A stretch of DNA of 52,011 bases from Myxococcales bacterium (lineage in GTDB: Bacteria; Myxococcota_A; Polyangia; Polyangiales; Houyiibacteriaceae), in NCBI GenBank assembly GCA_019637115.1, contig JAHBWH010000040.1, positions 1 through 52,011 on the forward strand, in the 5' to 3' direction. The translations under genes and the position numbers were made by a program. The notes beneath the pieces are model-generated. The model worked only from the letters and a program-made list of their open reading frames with translations, did no database searches and had not been told where the DNA came from. Shown in pieces: positions 28,249 through 37,718 of the stretch (within the stretch, counting starts at the first letter, position 1; each line of letters starts with the position of its first letter).

Positions 28249-28803
28249 ATGGGTGCCCTCGACGCGCAGGTGAAAGGCTACTCCCTCCTCTCCTACGTCA
28301 CCCCTTTGCAGCGTGAGCACCCCGCGCTCTGGGCGCGAATCGAAGGCGAGCTCGACGAGCCCTCCCGTCGCTTCTACGCCGAGCCGATCTACGCCAACAC
28401 CTGGTACTCCCGGCAGCACATGCACCGGCTGATGCGCGCCTTCGAGATCGCGGTGCACGGGGATCGGACCAAGCTTCGTGAGCTCGGCCGGATGGCGGCG
28501 CACTATCAGGTCAACCTGATCTACCGCATGTTCCTCAAGTTCGCGACGCCCGCGATGGTCTTCAAGCGCGCGTCGAGCCTCTGGTCACGGCAGTCCACGG
28601 TCGGCGCGTTCAGCGTCGTCACCGAGGGCAGCCATCACCTCGTGGGCGAGCTCCAAGACCCCGACCTGCCGATGGGGCTCCCGGACGTCATGGCCGGCTG
28701 GAGCGACGCGATCATCGAGATGTTTCGCTTCACGCCCGAGCCGACGACCTGGGAGCGCGTGGCCTCCGATCGCTGGCGCTTCTTCGTTCGCTGGAAGGTC
28801 TGA
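28249..28803 (+). CDS. TIGR02265/DUF2378-like myxobacterial protein
   Basis: A 184-residue helical protein with features of the myxobacteria-restricted TIGR02265 family: an N-terminal GYSLLSYV region, a central helical block (MHRLMRAFEIAVHGDRTKLRELGRMAA) and a beta-rich C-terminal half (STVGAFSVVTEGSHHLVGELQDPDLP, TTWERVASDRWRFFVRWKV). The family resembles haem-NO-binding-like folds distantly and has no known activity. The assignment rests on size and general pattern and is moderate. It lies between the desaturase-like gene and a sensor kinase on the same strand, but with its own likely promoter. Confidence 0.55.
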   Translation: MGALDAQVKGYSLLSYVTPLQREHPALWARIEGELDEPSRRFYAEPIYANTWYSRQHMHRLMRAFEIAVHGDRTKLRELGRMAAHYQVNLIYRMFLKFATPAMVFKRASSLWSRQSTVGAFSVVTEGSHHLVGELQDPDLPMGLPDVMAGWSDAIIEMFRFTPEPTTWERVASDRWRFFVRWKV

Positions 28804-28849
28804 CGCCCGTACCCCGGGCTCGGACGCGGCGCCAGTCCGGGCGGAGTGG

Positions 28850-28855
28850 TACGCT
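28850..28855 (+). promoter_or_regulatory. Candidate -10 box TACGCT of the hybrid kinase gene
   Basis: TACGCT ends 9 nt before ATG 28865. The spacer CCGACCCGC lacks a ribosome site. Confidence 0.4.
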
Positions 28856-28864
28856 CCGACCCGC

Positions 28865-30796
28865 ATGGGCGAAGTCGAGCCGAAGGACCTGCAGCGCGAA
28901 ACCGAACGCGTCCGACGGCGCATCGCGGAGCTCGACGACGGCGGACGGGGGCAAGCCGCCGTGGTCCTCGAGGCGCTCCTCCGGGCGCTACCGGGCGTGG
29001 TGATCCGCTTCGGCCCCGACCTCCGCATCCGGTTCGTCAGTCACCTCTTCCCTGGGCTCGACGAAGCCGACGTCCTCGGCGCGCACGCGCTCAGCTTCAT
29101 CCCGGAGGAGGACCACGAGCGCGCCCGCGCGACGATCGAAGGTGTCCTCCGGACCGGGGAGCCCGACGGCTACCTCACCACGGGGCCGGGCCCACACGGG
29201 GAGCGACGCCGCTACCAGGTCTTCGTCTCGCCAGCGCGCGACGTGGACGGCGCGGTCGGCGGGTGCTTCGTCGCACTGGACGTCACGCAAGCGCTCGAGG
29301 GAGAGCGGGCCCTCGCCGAGAGCGAGCGGCGCCTCCGGATCGCGCTCGCCTCGACCAAGCTGGGGCTCTGGAGCTGGGATCTCACGACCGGGGAGCTGCT
29401 CTGGGACGAGGGCATGAAGCAGGTGATGGGCCGCCCCGACGGGCTCACCCTCCCAGAGTACGTCGAGGTCGCGGTGCACCCGGACGACCGCGAGAGCGTG
29501 CGGCTGGCGGGCGAGCGCGCCATGCAGTCGGGCCGATTCGAGGGCATCACGCACCGCATCGTCCGCCCAGACGGCGAGGTCCGCTGGATGCTCACCGTCG
29601 GGGAGATCGAGCAAGACGCCGACGGCAACCCCATCCGCCTGATGGGCGGCAACCTCGACATCACCGAGCAGCGCGTGCTCGAAGAGCAGCTCCGCCGGGC
29701 GCAGAAGCTCGAGTCGGTCGGGCTGCTGACCTCCGGGGTCGCGCACAACTTCAACAACATGCTGATGGCGGTCATGCCGAGCCTCGAGCTCCTGCGCGCC
29801 GTGGTCCCGCCGACGCACCTCGAGCTGCTCGACGACGCCCTCGAGGCGACCGAGCGCGCGGCGGACATGGTCCGCAAGCTGATGACCTTCGCCGGTCAGC
29901 GGCGCCCGTCCGAGGCGGCGCCGTGCGACCTGGGCGCGATCGCCGCCCGGCTCGTCGCGATGTGCGAGCGGACCTTCGACCGTCACATCCGGCTCTCGTG
30001 CGAGGCGGGCGCCGCGAGCCACTGCGTGATGGCGGTCGCGAGCGACCTCGAGCAGGCGCTCTTGAACCTCCTGCTCAATGCGCGCGACGCCGTCCTCGAC
30101 TCTCGACGGGAGGCGCCGCGCATCGAGGTCCACGTGACGGGCGCGACGGAGGATCCCCGCCTCCCAGGGGTGCATCCGTTGCTCGTCCTGCGGGTGCGCG
30201 ACGAGGGCGTCGGGATGAGCGCGCACGTGAAACAGCACGCTTTCGACCCCTTCTTCACGAGCAAGGACGTCGGGCGAGGGACCGGCCTCGGCCTCGCGAC
30301 GACCTACGCCATCGTGCGCGACCTCGGGGGCTGCATCGAGCTCGAGTCCACCGAAGGGGTCGGCACGACCGTCACCGTCCTGCTCCCCGCCTGCCACGAG
30401 CTGCCTGTGCGCGAGGCGCCCTCCACCGTCCCCGCCAAGGTCGAGGGCCGAGTGCTCATCGTCGACGACGAGCCGGTGATCCGCCGCGTCGTCGCGCAGG
30501 TCCTCGAGGAGCAGGGGTTCGTGGTCGTGAGCGCGAGCGACGGCGCGGCGGCGTTCGCGGAGCTCGGGCGAGCCTCCTTCGACGTGATTCTGCTGGATCG
30601 ATCGATGCCAGGGGCCCCCGGTAGCGCGCTGCTCGGGGACCTCCGCCGCCTCGCGCCCAGAGCCAAGATCGCGTACTTCACGGGGCAGGACGTCACCGGG
30701 GCGGAGCGACGCGAGGTGGACGCGGTGATCGCGAAGCCGGCGCGCATCGACGAGATCGTCGAGGTCGTCGGCGCCCTCGCGGCAAATGCACGCTGA
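28865..30796 (+). CDS. PAS-PAS hybrid sensor histidine kinase with C-terminal receiver
   Basis: A 643-residue cytosolic signalling protein. Residues 35-145 and 150-275 are two PAS domains (LPGVVIRFGPDLRIRFVS; LASTKLGLWSWDLTTGELLWDEG, ending in a PAC-type MGGNLDITEQ). The NtrB/HisKA-like H-box GVAHNFNNML has the phospho-accepting His at 294. The ATPase shows N-box LLNLLLNARDAV, G1 VRDEGVGMS, F-box FDPFFTSK and G2 GTGLGLATTY. The receiver (about 530-643) has acidic DDEP, phosphorylation site Asp578 in DVILLDRSMPG and Lys in AKPARID. No membrane segment is seen, so the signal is cytoplasmic. It overlaps nothing and converges tightly with the DnaJ-like gene (4-bp gap). Confidence 0.9.
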   Translation: MGEVEPKDLQRETERVRRRIAELDDGGRGQAAVVLEALLRALPGVVIRFGPDLRIRFVSHLFPGLDEADVLGAHALSFIPEEDHERARATIEGVLRTGEPDGYLTTGPGPHGERRRYQVFVSPARDVDGAVGGCFVALDVTQALEGERALAESERRLRIALASTKLGLWSWDLTTGELLWDEGMKQVMGRPDGLTLPEYVEVAVHPDDRESVRLAGERAMQSGRFEGITHRIVRPDGEVRWMLTVGEIEQDADGNPIRLMGGNLDITEQRVLEEQLRRAQKLESVGLLTSGVAHNFNNMLMAVMPSLELLRAVVPPTHLELLDDALEATERAADMVRKLMTFAGQRRPSEAAPCDLGAIAARLVAMCERTFDRHIRLSCEAGAASHCVMAVASDLEQALLNLLLNARDAVLDSRREAPRIEVHVTGATEDPRLPGVHPLLVLRVRDEGVGMSAHVKQHAFDPFFTSKDVGRGTGLGLATTYAIVRDLGGCIELESTEGVGTTVTVLLPACHELPVREAPSTVPAKVEGRVLIVDDEPVIRRVVAQVLEEQGFVVVSASDGAAAFAELGRASFDVILLDRSMPGAPGSALLGDLRRLAPRAKIAYFTGQDVTGAERREVDAVIAKPARIDEIVEVVGALAANAR

Positions 30797-30800
30797 CGCT

Positions 30801-32492
30801 CTACTTCTTCTTGCCGAAGAGCTTCGAGAGCAGCCCGTCGTCGCCCTTGGGTGGCCGCTTGGACTCGACGCGCGAGGGCGGGCGCTTCGAGTCTGGCGGC
30901 GGTGGGCGGCTCGAGCTGCTCGTCCCCCGCATTCGGGCGAGGCGCACCATCCGCTGCGCCTCGACGTTCTTGGGGTAGAGATCGTGGACCTTCCGCCAGA
31001 GGGCGAAGCTCTCGCGCTCCTTGCCGGTGCGCTGCAGGAGCTCGGCCTTGGTCGTGAGCGCGCGCTCGCAGCGCTCGTCGCGCGCCAGCGCCGCGTCGAG
31101 CGCCCTCGTCGCCTCGGCGAGCATCACCTTGTCTTGCACGCCATGTTGCTTGAAGAGCACCTGCCCGCGCGCGGCGTGGTAGTCGGCCTCGTCCGGCGCG
31201 AGCGCGAGGATCTCGTCCACCAGCCGGAGGGCGCCCGCGAAGTCCCGACGCCGCAGGAGCACGTCGACCTTCTGGAACTGGAGCGCCGCCTCGAGCACCG
31301 CCTGCAGGGCCCTCTCGGCGCGCGGCGTGCCAGCGCCTCCTTGGACGTTCTTCAGGTACGTCCCGCGCTTCTCCACCTCCGCGAGCGTGTCGTGCGCTTC
31401 GGTCAGGTACCGGAAGATGCGCTCGGCGGTCAGCTTGAGCGCTTGCAGATCCGGCGCGAGCCGGTCGGGATGCCATTGCTTGACGAGCTTGAAGTACGCG
31501 GCGCGCACCTCGTCCGGTCCTGCGGTCTGGCTGACCCCCAACATCTGGAAGTAGTTCTGGTCCTCGATGGCGACCGCGCGCGCGGCGATCTCCTGCCAGC
31601 GGGCCGCGAGCTCGGGCGAGAGACCCGCCGGAGCGTCCGGGACGGGCTCTGGATCGCCCGGCCGACGGCCCCCCTCCGGGGTTCGCCGCGTCGAAGGCGA
31701 GGACGTCGGGGCCGGCGCGCGGGGCGCGGTCGACGCGCCGCTCGGCGCTCGGGCCGCTGGCGCCGTGACCTCCGCGAAGTCGTCGCTCGCGGCGGCGGCG
31801 CGCGGGGCGGGCGCCTCCGCGAACTCGTCGACCGCGGGCTTCGCCGAGGGCGAGGCGCCGGTCGCCGCGGTCCCTCCGGTGGTCACCTCCGTGAGCGATC
31901 GGCGGCCGACCTCGCCGGAGAAGATCTCGAGCTGTTTGGTGATCGCGAGCAGATAGAGCAGGCGCCGCGCGACCTTCTCGTCGACGGCGCTCGCGATGAA
32001 AGCGGGGGCCGAGCGGGGCTCGGCGCGCAGCACATCGAGCGACGCCTTCTCCTTGGGCAGGAGGTCGAAACGACCCAGCGCCTCCGAGGGCACCACCCGC
32101 AGCGGGTGCTCACCGAAGCGCGCGAGCACGGCGTCGACCACCTCGCGTCGCGCGCCACCTCGAAGGGACGCCGCGATGAGCGCGAAGGGATCCACGGCCC
32201 CTCGCACCTTGGTCTCTCCGACGAGGTCGCTCGCGTAGAACGCATAGGGCCCCGCCTTGCGCTGGAAGAGCGGCAAGAGGCCACGCTCGAGCGTGGCGGC
32301 GGGCTCGAGGAGGCGCGCGTCGATCGGCACCCCCTGCTGGAAGAGCACGCGGTCTTGGCCCGGCCGCCCATCCTCCGGCCAGAGCGCGAGCGTTCCATCG
32401 AGCGCCCGCTCCGTGATGGACAAGACCACGTGCGCGAGCGGGGTCCGGGCGAGGTCTCCTTGCGCGAGCGGCTGCGGTGCTTCGTTGCTCAT
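30801..32492 (-). CDS. DUF4388-type protein with DnaJ domain and TPR-like tail
   Basis: A 563-residue cytosolic protein. Residues 10-180 match the DUF4388/PATAN-like pattern common in Myxococcota (LARTPLAHVVLSITERALDGTLAL, DRVLFQQGVPIDARL). A Pro/Ala/Thr linker leads to a J-domain near residues 310-375 (NYFQMLGVSQTAGPDEVRAAYFKLVKQWHPDRLA) with the HPD motif needed to stimulate Hsp70 ATPase. TPR-like helices follow (FAGALRLVDEILALAPDEADYHAARGQVLFK). The C-terminus is Ser/Pro/Lys-rich, ending LFGKKK. Such proteins are linked to motility and polarity signalling in myxobacteria, which is inference here. ATG 32492 is chosen because the DUF4388 region begins directly after it. Confidence 0.82.
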   Translation of the reverse strand: MSNEAPQPLAQGDLARTPLAHVVLSITERALDGTLALWPEDGRPGQDRVLFQQGVPIDARLLEPAATLERGLLPLFQRKAGPYAFYASDLVGETKVRGAVDPFALIAASLRGGARREVVDAVLARFGEHPLRVVPSEALGRFDLLPKEKASLDVLRAEPRSAPAFIASAVDEKVARRLLYLLAITKQLEIFSGEVGRRSLTEVTTGGTAATGASPSAKPAVDEFAEAPAPRAAAASDDFAEVTAPAARAPSGASTAPRAPAPTSSPSTRRTPEGGRRPGDPEPVPDAPAGLSPELAARWQEIAARAVAIEDQNYFQMLGVSQTAGPDEVRAAYFKLVKQWHPDRLAPDLQALKLTAERIFRYLTEAHDTLAEVEKRGTYLKNVQGGAGTPRAERALQAVLEAALQFQKVDVLLRRRDFAGALRLVDEILALAPDEADYHAARGQVLFKQHGVQDKVMLAEATRALDAALARDERCERALTTKAELLQRTGKERESFALWRKVHDLYPKNVEAQRMVRLARMRGTSSSSRPPPPDSKRPPSRVESKRPPKGDDGLLSKLFGKKK

Positions 32493-32658
32493 GCCCAGCC
32501 GCGAGCATGCCCGACGGCGCGGGTCGGGGAAAGGGCGCGGACAGACCCCGGCGCGGATCGTCGTGCCGACCAACCTCGACCGGCCCTCCTGGAGGCGACC
32601 AGCCCTCGTCGTCCCTGCGGGCGCTCATCTCGCCGGCGCCCACCACGGCAGGGCGTGC

Positions 32659-33318
32659 TCAAGCGATGTCGGCGAATACGAAGCCGTCGCGCTCCACGAC
32701 CTCGCCCGCGCGGACCGCGAGCGGCGCGCGAAACATCGGGCCGTCGACGACGCAGGTGTGCGCCTCGCCTCGCTCGAAGCACGGGTCGACGCCCTCGGGG
32801 AGCGCGTCGAGGAGCGCGTCGTCGTAGGTCCGTCCGGCGAAGCTCCGGTCGAGCGCGCGCGGGTCGACCGTCGAGACGATCGCCCGCAGGCCCGACCGCA
32901 CCATCTCGCGCGAGAGCGCGCGGGTGTCGCGTCCCCAGAGCGGGAAGCGCGGCTCGATGCCGGTCTCTGCGAGGCGCGACTCGCGGTAGGCGCGCACGTC
33001 CTCGAGGAAGAGGTCACCGAAGACCATCGCGCCCACGCCCGCCGCACGCGCCGCCTCGCACGCGGCGCCCATCCGGGCCTCGTAGTCCTCGTTCGAGCAC
33101 GGCCAGGGCAGGGGCACGACGTGCACCGGGAGCCCGACGGCGTCGGCCTGGGCCCGCAGCACGGACTCCCGCACGCCGTGCATCGCGACACGCGCGAAGG
33201 CCTCGTTCGTCGTGCAGAGGAGCCCCACGATCTCGAGCTCCTCAGACGCTCGCGCGACGTGCAGCGCCCACGCCGCGTCCTTGCCGCTCGACCAGGAGAC
33301 CCACGCTCGCTTCCGCAT
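32659..33318 (-). CDS. Dph6-like ATP pyrophosphatase (diphthine-ammonia ligase family)
   Basis: A 219-residue adenine-nucleotide alpha-hydrolase. The ATP-binding SWSSGKDAAWAL at residues 8-19 is the PP-loop variant of the Dph6 family. Further landmarks are GLLCTTNEAFARVAMHGV, VFGDLFLEDVRAYRE, FPLWGRDT and a C-terminal GEAHTCVVDGPMF. Eukaryotic and archaeal members amidate diphthine on EF-2. Bacteria lack diphthamide, so the bacterial substrate is unknown. ATG 33318 is used because the family starts there. It diverges from the octahaem cytochrome gene, leaving about 105 bp. Confidence 0.85.
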   Translation of the reverse strand: MRKRAWVSWSSGKDAAWALHVARASEELEIVGLLCTTNEAFARVAMHGVRESVLRAQADAVGLPVHVVPLPWPCSNEDYEARMGAACEAARAAGVGAMVFGDLFLEDVRAYRESRLAETGIEPRFPLWGRDTRALSREMVRSGLRAIVSTVDPRALDRSFAGRTYDDALLDALPEGVDPCFERGEAHTCVVDGPMFRAPLAVRAGEVVERDGFVFADIA

Positions 33319-33423
33319 CCGCGGACCCTGGCTCCGTCCTGGCGTCGGCGCAGGTCGACGCGTGTGTCGCCTCGTCACCGAGACCGTCTTTCCTCCGCCA
33401 GGGTCGCGTGCCAGGGTCGCGGG

Positions 33424-35295
33424 GTGCCGACCTCAGGGGCCTCACGGAGAACCACGATCCCGCGCATCGTCTGGCTGATCCCGCGCATCACGTGGCTGAT
33501 CGCGCTGGTCGCGTCCGCCTGCGCGCGGGGAGGACCCATGCCGCACGAAGCGACCGGCCCCCTCCTGGCGAGCAACGCGGAGCGGAGCGACTACGCCGGC
33601 TCGGCGAGCTGCCAGCGCTGCCACGAGGCGATCCACGCGGCGTGGTCAGCGTCGCCGATGCACCAGATGACCCGCGAGATGGGCGCGCGCATCCGCGCCC
33701 CCTTCGGCGAGGAGCCCTTCCGCTTCGGCGACGCGCTCGTCTCCGCCGAGCGCCACGGGGAGCGCCACTACCTGCGGGTGCGGCGCCCCGGCGAGGAGCG
33801 ACTCTGGCGCCTCACGCGCGTGATCGGAGGCCGGTACCGCGAGGACTATGCGGGCGTCATCGCAGGCGGCACCGAGCCCGGCGCGCGCGAGGGCACCACC
33901 GAGGTGATCCTGCCGCTCAGCTGGGTCTTCGACCCCGGCGAGTGGCGGTACAAAGGCTACTCGGTGATGGTCCGCGAGCGCCCGCCGCACGCGCTCACGA
34001 CCGCGCGGGCGAAGTGGACCGAGACGTGCTCGTTCTGCCACAACACGGTGCCGCTGCTGTCGACACTCTACGACGAGCTGTCGACCGCGCGAATCGCGTA
34101 TCAGGGCTCGACCCCGAGCAACCTCCTCCCCGCCGCCCGGCAGCAACGCTTCGGCGTGCCCGACGACCGCGCGCTCGCGCGCGCGGTCGGCGCCGAGCTG
34201 GCCTTCCTCGGCGCGCGGCCGCCGCCCGCGGGGGACCTCGACGCCGTGCTCGCGCACGCAGCGCGCGAGACGCGGCGGCGCTTCGACGCGGGTCACCTGG
34301 TCGAGCTCGGGATCGGTTGCGAGGCGTGCCACCACGGCTCGCGCGCGCATGTCGACGACCCGCGGATCCTCCCGAGCTACGACGTCGTGAGCCCCTTCGT
34401 CGAGACCCGCCCCGTGCCCGGCCAGCGCGAGGTCGGCCACGTCGAGGCCCAGAACCGCACGTGCGCGCGCTGCCACTCGGTGCTCTTCTCGCGGTACCGG
34501 CCGACGTGGGAGGGCGGCGATCGCCGCGGCGAGGCGGGGGGCAGCCACGTGAACTCCGGCGAGGCGCGCGACTTCTTGCTCGGCGGCTGCGCGCTCTCGA
34601 TGAGCTGCACGACCTGCCACGACCCCCACGGCGTCGACGACCCGGCGCGCCTCGCCGCCTTCGCGACCCCGGCCGCGAACGGCACCTGCACGAGCTGTCA
34701 CGAGGCCTACGCGAGCCCCGAAGGCCTCCGCGCCCACGCCCACCACGACCCCGAGGGCGAGGCCGGGAGCTGCGTGGCCTGCCACATGCCGCGCAAGAAC
34801 CTGGGCCTCGGTTATGGGCTCACGCGCTACCACCGGATCGGCTCGCCGACCGACGCCGAGCGCGTCGAGAACGACCGGCCGCTCGAGTGCGCGCTCTGCC
34901 ACGCCGACCGGAGCGTCGCGACGTTGGTGGACGACATGGAGCGCCTCTGGGGCAAGCGCTACGACCGCGCGCGCCTCGCGGCCCTCTACGGCGCCCGCGC
35001 CGCGCGGACCCCGCGAGCCGGCGCGGAGCTCCCGCTCGACCTGGACGCCGCCGCGCTCACGCTCACGCGCGGCCAGCCGCACGAGCAGGCGACCGCGATG
35101 GCGCTCCTCGGCGAGCGCGGCGACGAGCGCGCGGTCCCCCTCCTGGTCGACCAGCTCGACCACCCCTACCCGCTGCTGCGCTACGTCGCGCGCGAGGCGC
35201 TGACGACGATCCTGGGCGAGCGGCCCCCCATCGACCTGAGCCAGCCCGGCGACGCGGCCGAGCAGCAAGCGCGCGCGTGGCTCCTGACGCGCTGA
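33424..35295 (+). CDS. Octahaem c-type cytochrome lipoprotein with HEAT-like C-terminus
   Basis: A 623-residue envelope protein from GTG 33424. The signal ends WLIALVASAC, consistent with lipidation. Eight CxxCH haem sites follow in order: CQRCH, CSFCH, CEACH, CARCH, CTTCH, CTSCH, CVACH and CALCH. The central CEACHHGSRAHV and CTTCHDPHG segments are typical of c554/NrfA-related multihaem proteins. The last 90 residues (HEQATAMALLGERGDERAVPLLVDQLDHPYPLLRYVAREAL) form a HEAT-type repeat, a protein contact surface. Electron transfer in the periplasm is inferred; no catalytic partner is adjacent. The frame stays open upstream to 32257, but only as a shadow of the Dph6-like gene. ATG 33538 is a shorter alternative that would lose the signal. 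Confidence 0.87.
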   Translation: MPTSGASRRTTIPRIVWLIPRITWLIALVASACARGGPMPHEATGPLLASNAERSDYAGSASCQRCHEAIHAAWSASPMHQMTREMGARIRAPFGEEPFRFGDALVSAERHGERHYLRVRRPGEERLWRLTRVIGGRYREDYAGVIAGGTEPGAREGTTEVILPLSWVFDPGEWRYKGYSVMVRERPPHALTTARAKWTETCSFCHNTVPLLSTLYDELSTARIAYQGSTPSNLLPAARQQRFGVPDDRALARAVGAELAFLGARPPPAGDLDAVLAHAARETRRRFDAGHLVELGIGCEACHHGSRAHVDDPRILPSYDVVSPFVETRPVPGQREVGHVEAQNRTCARCHSVLFSRYRPTWEGGDRRGEAGGSHVNSGEARDFLLGGCALSMSCTTCHDPHGVDDPARLAAFATPAANGTCTSCHEAYASPEGLRAHAHHDPEGEAGSCVACHMPRKNLGLGYGLTRYHRIGSPTDAERVENDRPLECALCHADRSVATLVDDMERLWGKRYDRARLAALYGARAARTPRAGAELPLDLDAAALTLTRGQPHEQATAMALLGERGDERAVPLLVDQLDHPYPLLRYVAREALTTILGERPPIDLSQPGDAAEQQARAWLLTR

Positions 35296-35305
35296 GGGCG
35301 TGACC

Positions 35306-37186
35306 TCAGGCGTCCGCTCGCGCGGCCTCGCGCTCGCGCTGGCGACGCCGCACGTTCTCGATCGAGTCGTCGGGGATCGCGTCGATCAGCCGCCGCGTGT
35401 ACGCCTCGCGCGGCTTCTCGTAGATGGCCTCGCTCGGGCCGAGCTCCACGATCTTCCCGCCGTTCATGACCGCCATCATGTCGGCCATGAACTTCACGAC
35501 GCCGAGGTCGTGGCTGATGAAGACGTAGGTCAGCCCGCGCTCTTCCTGGAGATCGCGCAACAGGTTGAGCACCTGCGCCTGGACGCTCACGTCGAGAGCG
35601 GAGACGCTCTCGTCGCAGACGATGAGCTCGGGCTCGACGGCGAGCGCGCGCGCGATGCCGAGCCGCTGCCGCTGCCCGCCGCTGAACTCGTGCGGGTAGC
35701 GCCGCAAGTGGTCGCGGGAGAGCCCGACCTCCTCGAGGAGCTTCGCCGCGCGCGCCTCTCGTTCGTCCGCGGAACCGCCGATCCCGTGGATCTGCATCGC
35801 CTCGCTCAGCATCGCGACCACGCGCATGCGCGGGTTCAGCGAGCCATAGGGATCCTGGAAGACGATCTGGATGCGACGACGCCAGCGCCGCAGCGCCTCG
35901 CCGCGCAGCCCGTGGACGTCGACGCCGTCGTAGCGCACGAGGCCGCTGGTCTTGTCTTGCAGGCGCAGGATCGCGCGGCCGGTCGTGGTCTTGCCGCAGC
36001 CGCTCTCGCCGACGAGGCCGAGCGTCTGCCCGCGAAAGACGTCGAAGCTCACGCCGTCCACCGCCTTCACGTGGTCGACGACGCGGCGGAGGACGCCCTT
36101 TCGGATGGGGAACCACACCTGCAGATCACGCACCGAGAGCAGCGGCTTCGTCTCCTCGGCGACGAAGGAAGCGTCGTCGCCCGGCGTGAAGTCGGTGCCC
36201 GGCGCGTAGCCGAGCTCGACGAGCGTCGACTCCGGGTGGAGGAGCCGGCCGCGGCCACGCGACAGACGCGCCTCGTCCGAGGCGTCGCTCCGCTCGGTGA
36301 TCGTGAGCGACTCTCCCTCGCCCTCGACGACCATGAAGTCGGCGATCGTGGGGAGCCGCCGCCACGGCGTGTCGAGCCGCGGGCGGCACGCGAGCAGGCC
36401 CTTCGTGTAGGGGTGCGCGGGCGCGGTGAAGATCTGCTCGACGGGGCCCGCCTCCATCAGCTTGCCCCGGAACATCACGGCGACGTCGTCGGCGATCTCG
36501 GCGATGACGCCGAGGTCGTGCGTGATGAAGAGGATGCCCATGCCCCGCTCGTCGCGGAGCTTTCGGATGAGGTCGAGGATCTGCGCCTGGATCGTCACGT
36601 CGAGCGCGGTGGTCGGCTCGTCGGCGATGAGCAGCTTGGGATCGCAGGCGAGCGCCATTGCGATCATCACGCGCTGCTTCTGGCCTCCGCTCATCTCGTG
36701 CGGGTAGCTCTCGATCCGGCGCGAAGGGTCGGGGATGCCGACCTCTTCGAAGAGCCGGATGACACGCTCACGCGCCTCGCGCTTGCTCGCCCCGAGGTGC
36801 AGCCGGATCGACTCGGCCACCTGATCGCCCACGCGGTGCACGGGGTTGAGCGAGGTGCCCGGCTCCTGGAAGATCATCGCGAGCTCCTTGCCGCGGAGCT
36901 TCTGCATCTCGTGTCGGGGGAGCTTCACCAGATCACGGCCGAGGAAGGCGATCTCGCCTCCCTCGACGCGCCCGACCAGCTCGGGCAGCAGCCGCATGAT
37001 CGAGAGGCTGGTGACCGACTTGCCGGAGCCCGACTCGCCGACGACCCCGAGCGTTCGCCCGGGTCGCACCGTGAGGTCGACGCCGTCCACCGCCTTCACG
37101 ACGCCCGCGTCGGTGAAGAACGAGGTCCGGAGGCCGCGGATCGCGAGGAGCGCGTCGTCTTGGGCGGAGGGGGCGGCGTTCGTCAT
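35306..37186 (-). CDS. Fused DppD-DppF-type peptide ABC transporter ATPase
   Basis: A 626-residue protein with two complete ABC ATPase domains. The first (15-260) has Walker A GESGSGKS, signature MSGGQKQR, Walker B LLIADEPT and H-loop ITHD. The second (355-600) has [24 protein letters not shown] and ISHD. Both carry the oligopeptide-transporter C-terminal extension ([31 protein letters not shown]). It energises import of di- or oligopeptides with DppB/C permeases and a binding protein, none of which is in the window. In the second domain the usual Walker B DEP is DES. The gene follows the NifU-C-like gene by 14 bp, so the two are likely co-transcribed. Confidence 0.92.
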   Translation of the reverse strand: MTNAAPSAQDDALLAIRGLRTSFFTDAGVVKAVDGVDLTVRPGRTLGVVGESGSGKSVTSLSIMRLLPELVGRVEGGEIAFLGRDLVKLPRHEMQKLRGKELAMIFQEPGTSLNPVHRVGDQVAESIRLHLGASKREARERVIRLFEEVGIPDPSRRIESYPHEMSGGQKQRVMIAMALACDPKLLIADEPTTALDVTIQAQILDLIRKLRDERGMGILFITHDLGVIAEIADDVAVMFRGKLMEAGPVEQIFTAPAHPYTKGLLACRPRLDTPWRRLPTIADFMVVEGEGESLTITERSDASDEARLSRGRGRLLHPESTLVELGYAPGTDFTPGDDASFVAEETKPLLSVRDLQVWFPIRKGVLRRVVDHVKAVDGVSFDVFRGQTLGLVGESGCGKTTTGRAILRLQDKTSGLVRYDGVDVHGLRGEALRRWRRRIQIVFQDPYGSLNPRMRVVAMLSEAMQIHGIGGSADEREARAAKLLEEVGLSRDHLRRYPHEFSGGQRQRLGIARALAVEPELIVCDESVSALDVSVQAQVLNLLRDLQEERGLTYVFISHDLGVVKFMADMMAVMNGGKIVELGPSEAIYEKPREAYTRRLIDAIPDDSIENVRRRQREREAARADA

Positions 37187-37200
37187 CGCAGCGAGCCTGG

Positions 37201-37476
37201 TCAGTCCTGACGTGGCGCGCCAGGGTCGCTGCGGCGCGCCGCCTTCGGGACGGCCTTCTCGAAGACCAGCTCGACGCCCTCACCCGCCGCCTTGCGCAGG
37301 CCGGCCTCGAGCGCGCCGCGGACGTGGGGAGCGCCCGGCCCGAACGCGGCCTCCCCGTGGATCCTCACGACGACGCGCGCGTCGCTCGCGTCGACCAGCT
37401 CGATGTCCGCGCCGTCGGCCTGGAGCAGGGGACGCAGCACGTCCGCGATCATCGACTCCACGGCAGCTCGGTTCAC
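37201..37476 (-). CDS. NifU C-terminal-domain-like protein lacking the Fe-S cysteines
   Basis: A 91-residue protein with the Nfu/NifU-C pattern: [41 protein letters not shown], then [22 protein letters not shown]. In true Nfu proteins CxxC follows the HG segment and binds a [4Fe-4S] cluster. Here that position reads [10 protein letters not shown] and no cysteine exists anywhere in the protein. It is therefore unlikely to carry a cluster, and its role with the downstream transporter ATPase is unclear. GTG 37476 is preferred because a TACGCT box lies 6 nt before it and the fold begins at once. Confidence 0.72.
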   Translation of the reverse strand: MNRAAVESMIADVLRPLLQADGADIELVDASDARVVVRIHGEAAFGPGAPHVRGALEAGLRKAAGEGVELVFEKAVPKAARRSDPGAPRQD

Positions 37477-37482
37477 GGCGGG

Positions 37483-37488
37483 AGCGTA
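37483..37488 (-). promoter_or_regulatory. Candidate -10 box TACGCT of the NifU-like / ABC ATPase operon
   Basis: TACGCT on the minus strand, 6 nt before GTG 37476. It would drive both genes. Confidence 0.4.
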
Positions 37489-37718
37489 CACCACGTGACG
37501 CGGCGGGACGAGGCCGAAACGCCTCGAATCCCGTCGAATCCCATGCACTTGCCCCGCCTCGGGCGGGCGGGGCGCGGGGCCGTGGGGCTCGGCTCGACCG
37601 TGAGAGGCCACACGTCGAGAACGTGGCTCACGGGCGATGCTCTCACGCGAGCGGCGCGTCGGGAGCGCCAGCTCTCCTTCGACGTTGGGTCGGTGTGTGA
37701 CCGACGGGAGCCCCCTTG

